From Opitutia bacterium (GTDB taxonomy: Bacteria; Verrucomicrobiota; Verrucomicrobiia; Opitutales; Seribacteraceae), in contig NZLE01000136.1 of NCBI GenBank assembly GCA_002692605.1, positions 1 to 6,117 on the forward strand: a DNA stretch of 6,117 bases, written 5' to 3'. A program made the translations under genes and the position numbers. The notes beneath the pieces are model-generated. The model saw nothing but the letters and a program-made list of their open reading frames with translations, made no database searches and was not told where the DNA came from. Positions 4,530-6,117 of the stretch are shown in pieces (positions within the stretch are counted from its first letter, which is position 1; each line of letters opens with the position of its first letter).

Positions 4530-6117
4530 ATGAACATTGATCCGGAAAAATTCACCGAGCTTGGAATCTCCGCAATCCGGGAAATGGCGGAGGTGGCCAA
4601 AAGGAATGGGCAGCAGGAAGTGGAGGTTTGGCACCTTCTCTTCGCACTTTTGGCTCAGGAAAATGGAATTGTTCCCGCACTTCTCGAGGAAATGGGAATT
4701 GGAAGCGCCCCGGTGCAACTATCTTTGCAAAGGGAACTTAAGAACTTGCCCAAAATCGCAGGGGACGTGAACACGGCTCGGTCCTATGCATCTTCGTCTG
4801 TGACCGAGGCGGTTGAGAAGGGTCAGAAAATTTCCAAGGATATGCAGGATGATTACGTTAGTACCGAGCACCTTTTGCTCGGATTGACCGCGGTCGGCAA
4901 GCCCGCCACCTTCAAGCAATTTCTGAAAAATTTCGAACTTTCCGAAAAGAAAATCAAGGAAACGCTTTCCAACCTCAGAGGGGGACGAAAAGTGACCTCA
5001 AAGACACCGGAGAATTCTTTCCGGGCCCTTAAGAAATATGGTATCGACCTGGTTGATCAGGCCAAAGCCGGCAAGCTGGATCCAGTGATTGGGCGTGATG
5101 CCGAGATCCGTCGTGTAATCCGCATTCTTTCCCGAAAGACCAAGAATAATCCGGTGCTCATAGGAGAACCAGGTGTCGGTAAGACCGCCATTGTCGAGGG
5201 TCTTGCTCAGAGAATCGTCCGAGGGGACGTTCCCGAGGGCCTTAAGGACAAGACCATTTTTACCTTGGAAATGGGTTCGCTCCTCGCCGGGGCGAAATAC
5301 CGCGGTGAATTCGAGGAACGGCTGAAGGCGGTTCTTGCCGAGGTCAGCAAAGCAGAAGGTAGAATCGTTCTTTTCATAGACGAGATGCACACCATCGTGG
5401 GCGCTGGAAAGGCGGAAGGAGCGATTGATGCGGGCAATATGCTAAAGCCAATGCTCGCAAGAGGAGAATTGCATTGTATCGGCGCAACCACTCTCAACGA
5501 ATATCGTCAGCACATTGAGAAGGATGCCGCCTTGGAGCGTCGCTTCCAAACCGTTCTCGTCGATCAGCCTAACGTCGAGGACACTATTTCAATTTTACGA
5601 GGTTTGCGGGAACGCTTTGAGATTCATCACGGAGTCAACATCAGAGATGAAGCGTTGGTTCATGCTGCGGTTCTTTCGAATCGATACATTTCCGATCGTT
5701 TTCTTCCCGATAAAGCGATTGATCTGGTGGATGAGGCCTGCGCAATGATTCGCACCGAGCTTGACAGCATGCCTGCCGAACTGGATGAAATCAGTCGTCG
5801 CGTTCTTCAGCTGGAGATCGAAGAGACGGCTCTTAAACAGGAAAAGGATAAATCAAGCAAAGACCGTCTGGAAACTTTGCGCAAGGATCTTGGCAACGCT
5901 CGAGACAAGATGGAAACCATCAAAAGGAGATGGGAAAACGAGCGCAAGGGGATCGATGACGTTCGTGTTTTGCGGGAGCAGATCGAATCCATGCGGGCCG
6001 AAATGGAGCGAGCCGAACGAGCCTACGACTTGAACTTGGTTGCTGAGCTTAAGCATGGGAAACTTCCCACCTTGGAGGCGGAATTGGAAGCCCTTGAAAA
6101 GACCGAGAAAAAAGAGG
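4530..6117 (+). CDS. clpB: ClpB protein disaggregase (Hsp100), N-terminal 529 residues; 3' end outside window
   Basis: ClpB is a hexameric cytoplasmic AAA+ ATPase that, with DnaK/DnaJ/GrpE, pulls polypeptides out of aggregates after heat or other stress. The ATG at 4530 is the only choice, since an in-frame TGA lies at 4524-4526; the Shine-Dalgarno is weak (GATGAAG). The Clp_N domain (about 1-150) shows two repeats, with HLLFALL at 35-41 and STEHLLLG at 111-118. The first ATPase domain (about 166-410) has Walker A GEPGVGKT (212-219, K218), pore loop AGAKYRGEFEERL, Walker B FIDE with D284 and E285, sensor region GATT, and arginine fingers R337/R338 in LERRF. From about 412 the sequence becomes a charged coiled coil: the middle domain that separates ClpB from ClpA and ClpC and contacts DnaK. 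The window ends near the end of that domain. The second ATPase domain, about 330 residues of the usual ~860, is missing only because of the window edge. All key residues seen are intact. Confidence 0.99.
   Translation, partial: MNIDPEKFTELGISAIREMAEVAKRNGQQEVEVWHLLFALLAQENGIVPALLEEMGIGSAPVQLSLQRELKNLPKIAGDVNTARSYASSSVTEAVEKGQKISKDMQDDYVSTEHLLLGLTAVGKPATFKQFLKNFELSEKKIKETLSNLRGGRKVTSKTPENSFRALKKYGIDLVDQAKAGKLDPVIGRDAEIRRVIRILSRKTKNNPVLIGEPGVGKTAIVEGLAQRIVRGDVPEGLKDKTIFTLEMGSLLAGAKYRGEFEERLKAVLAEVSKAEGRIVLFIDEMHTIVGAGKAEGAIDAGNMLKPMLARGELHCIGATTLNEYRQHIEKDAALERRFQTVLVDQPNVEDTISILRGLRERFEIHHGVNIRDEALVHAAVLSNRYISDRFLPDKAIDLVDEACAMIRTELDSMPAELDEISRRVLQLEIEETALKQEKDKSSKDRLETLRKDLGNARDKMETIKRRWENERKGIDDVRVLREQIESMRAEMERAERAYDLNLVAELKHGKLPTLEAELEALEKTEKKE

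Noticed and set aside
4241..4540. 99-codon plus-strand frame ahead of clpB
   Set aside because: It overlaps the clpB start in another frame, has mixed basic composition without a recognisable domain, and no ribosome-binding site.
4998..5497. Minus-strand frames of 96 and 130 codons within clpB
   Set aside because: They lie antisense to the highly conserved first ATPase domain of ClpB and arise from its codon constraints.

Overview
The window is ordinary chromosomal sequence from a bacterium. It most likely comes from Verrucomicrobiota or a nearby PVC lineage, perhaps a marine Opitutae-type organism. This is an inference from three features: a GYF_2–membrane–leucine-rich-repeat protein, a secreted glycoside hydrolase fused to an esterase, and weak or absent Shine-Dalgarno sites before most genes. 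No rRNA, tRNA, CRISPR array, insertion sequence or phage gene is visible.

Layout from left to right. Bases 1-207 hold the 3' end of a gene for a Pro/Leu/Glu-rich repeat protein (30-residue repeats, start outside the window). A 200-bp gap follows, with a possible hairpin after the stop and a possible promoter. Bases 408-1442 (+) encode a membrane protein with an N-terminal GYF_2 domain, one transmembrane helix and an exported leucine-rich-repeat region. Its stop codon overlaps the stop codon of the convergent nth gene (endonuclease III, minus strand, 1439-2092). nth lies directly downstream of, and is probably translationally coupled to, a 667-residue secreted two-domain enzyme (minus strand, 2098-4101): a GH71/GH99-like glycosidase fused to an alpha/beta-hydrolase esterase. 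A 428-bp noncoding region (4102-4529) separates this minus-strand pair from the divergent clpB gene (4530 to the window edge), which encodes the ClpB disaggregase and is cut off at the end of its middle domain.

Functionally the genes look unrelated: stress disaggregase, base-excision repair, extracellular glycan processing and two envelope or structural proteins. I see no convincing new multi-gene system. The items most worth checking are the near-perfect 22-bp palindrome sitting inside a predicted promoter of the hydrolase-nth operon, the nested two- and three-codon ORFs in that operon's leader, the glycosidase-esterase fusion, the atypical iron-sulfur cysteine spacing in Nth, and the repeat protein whose two copies differ almost only at synonymous sites.
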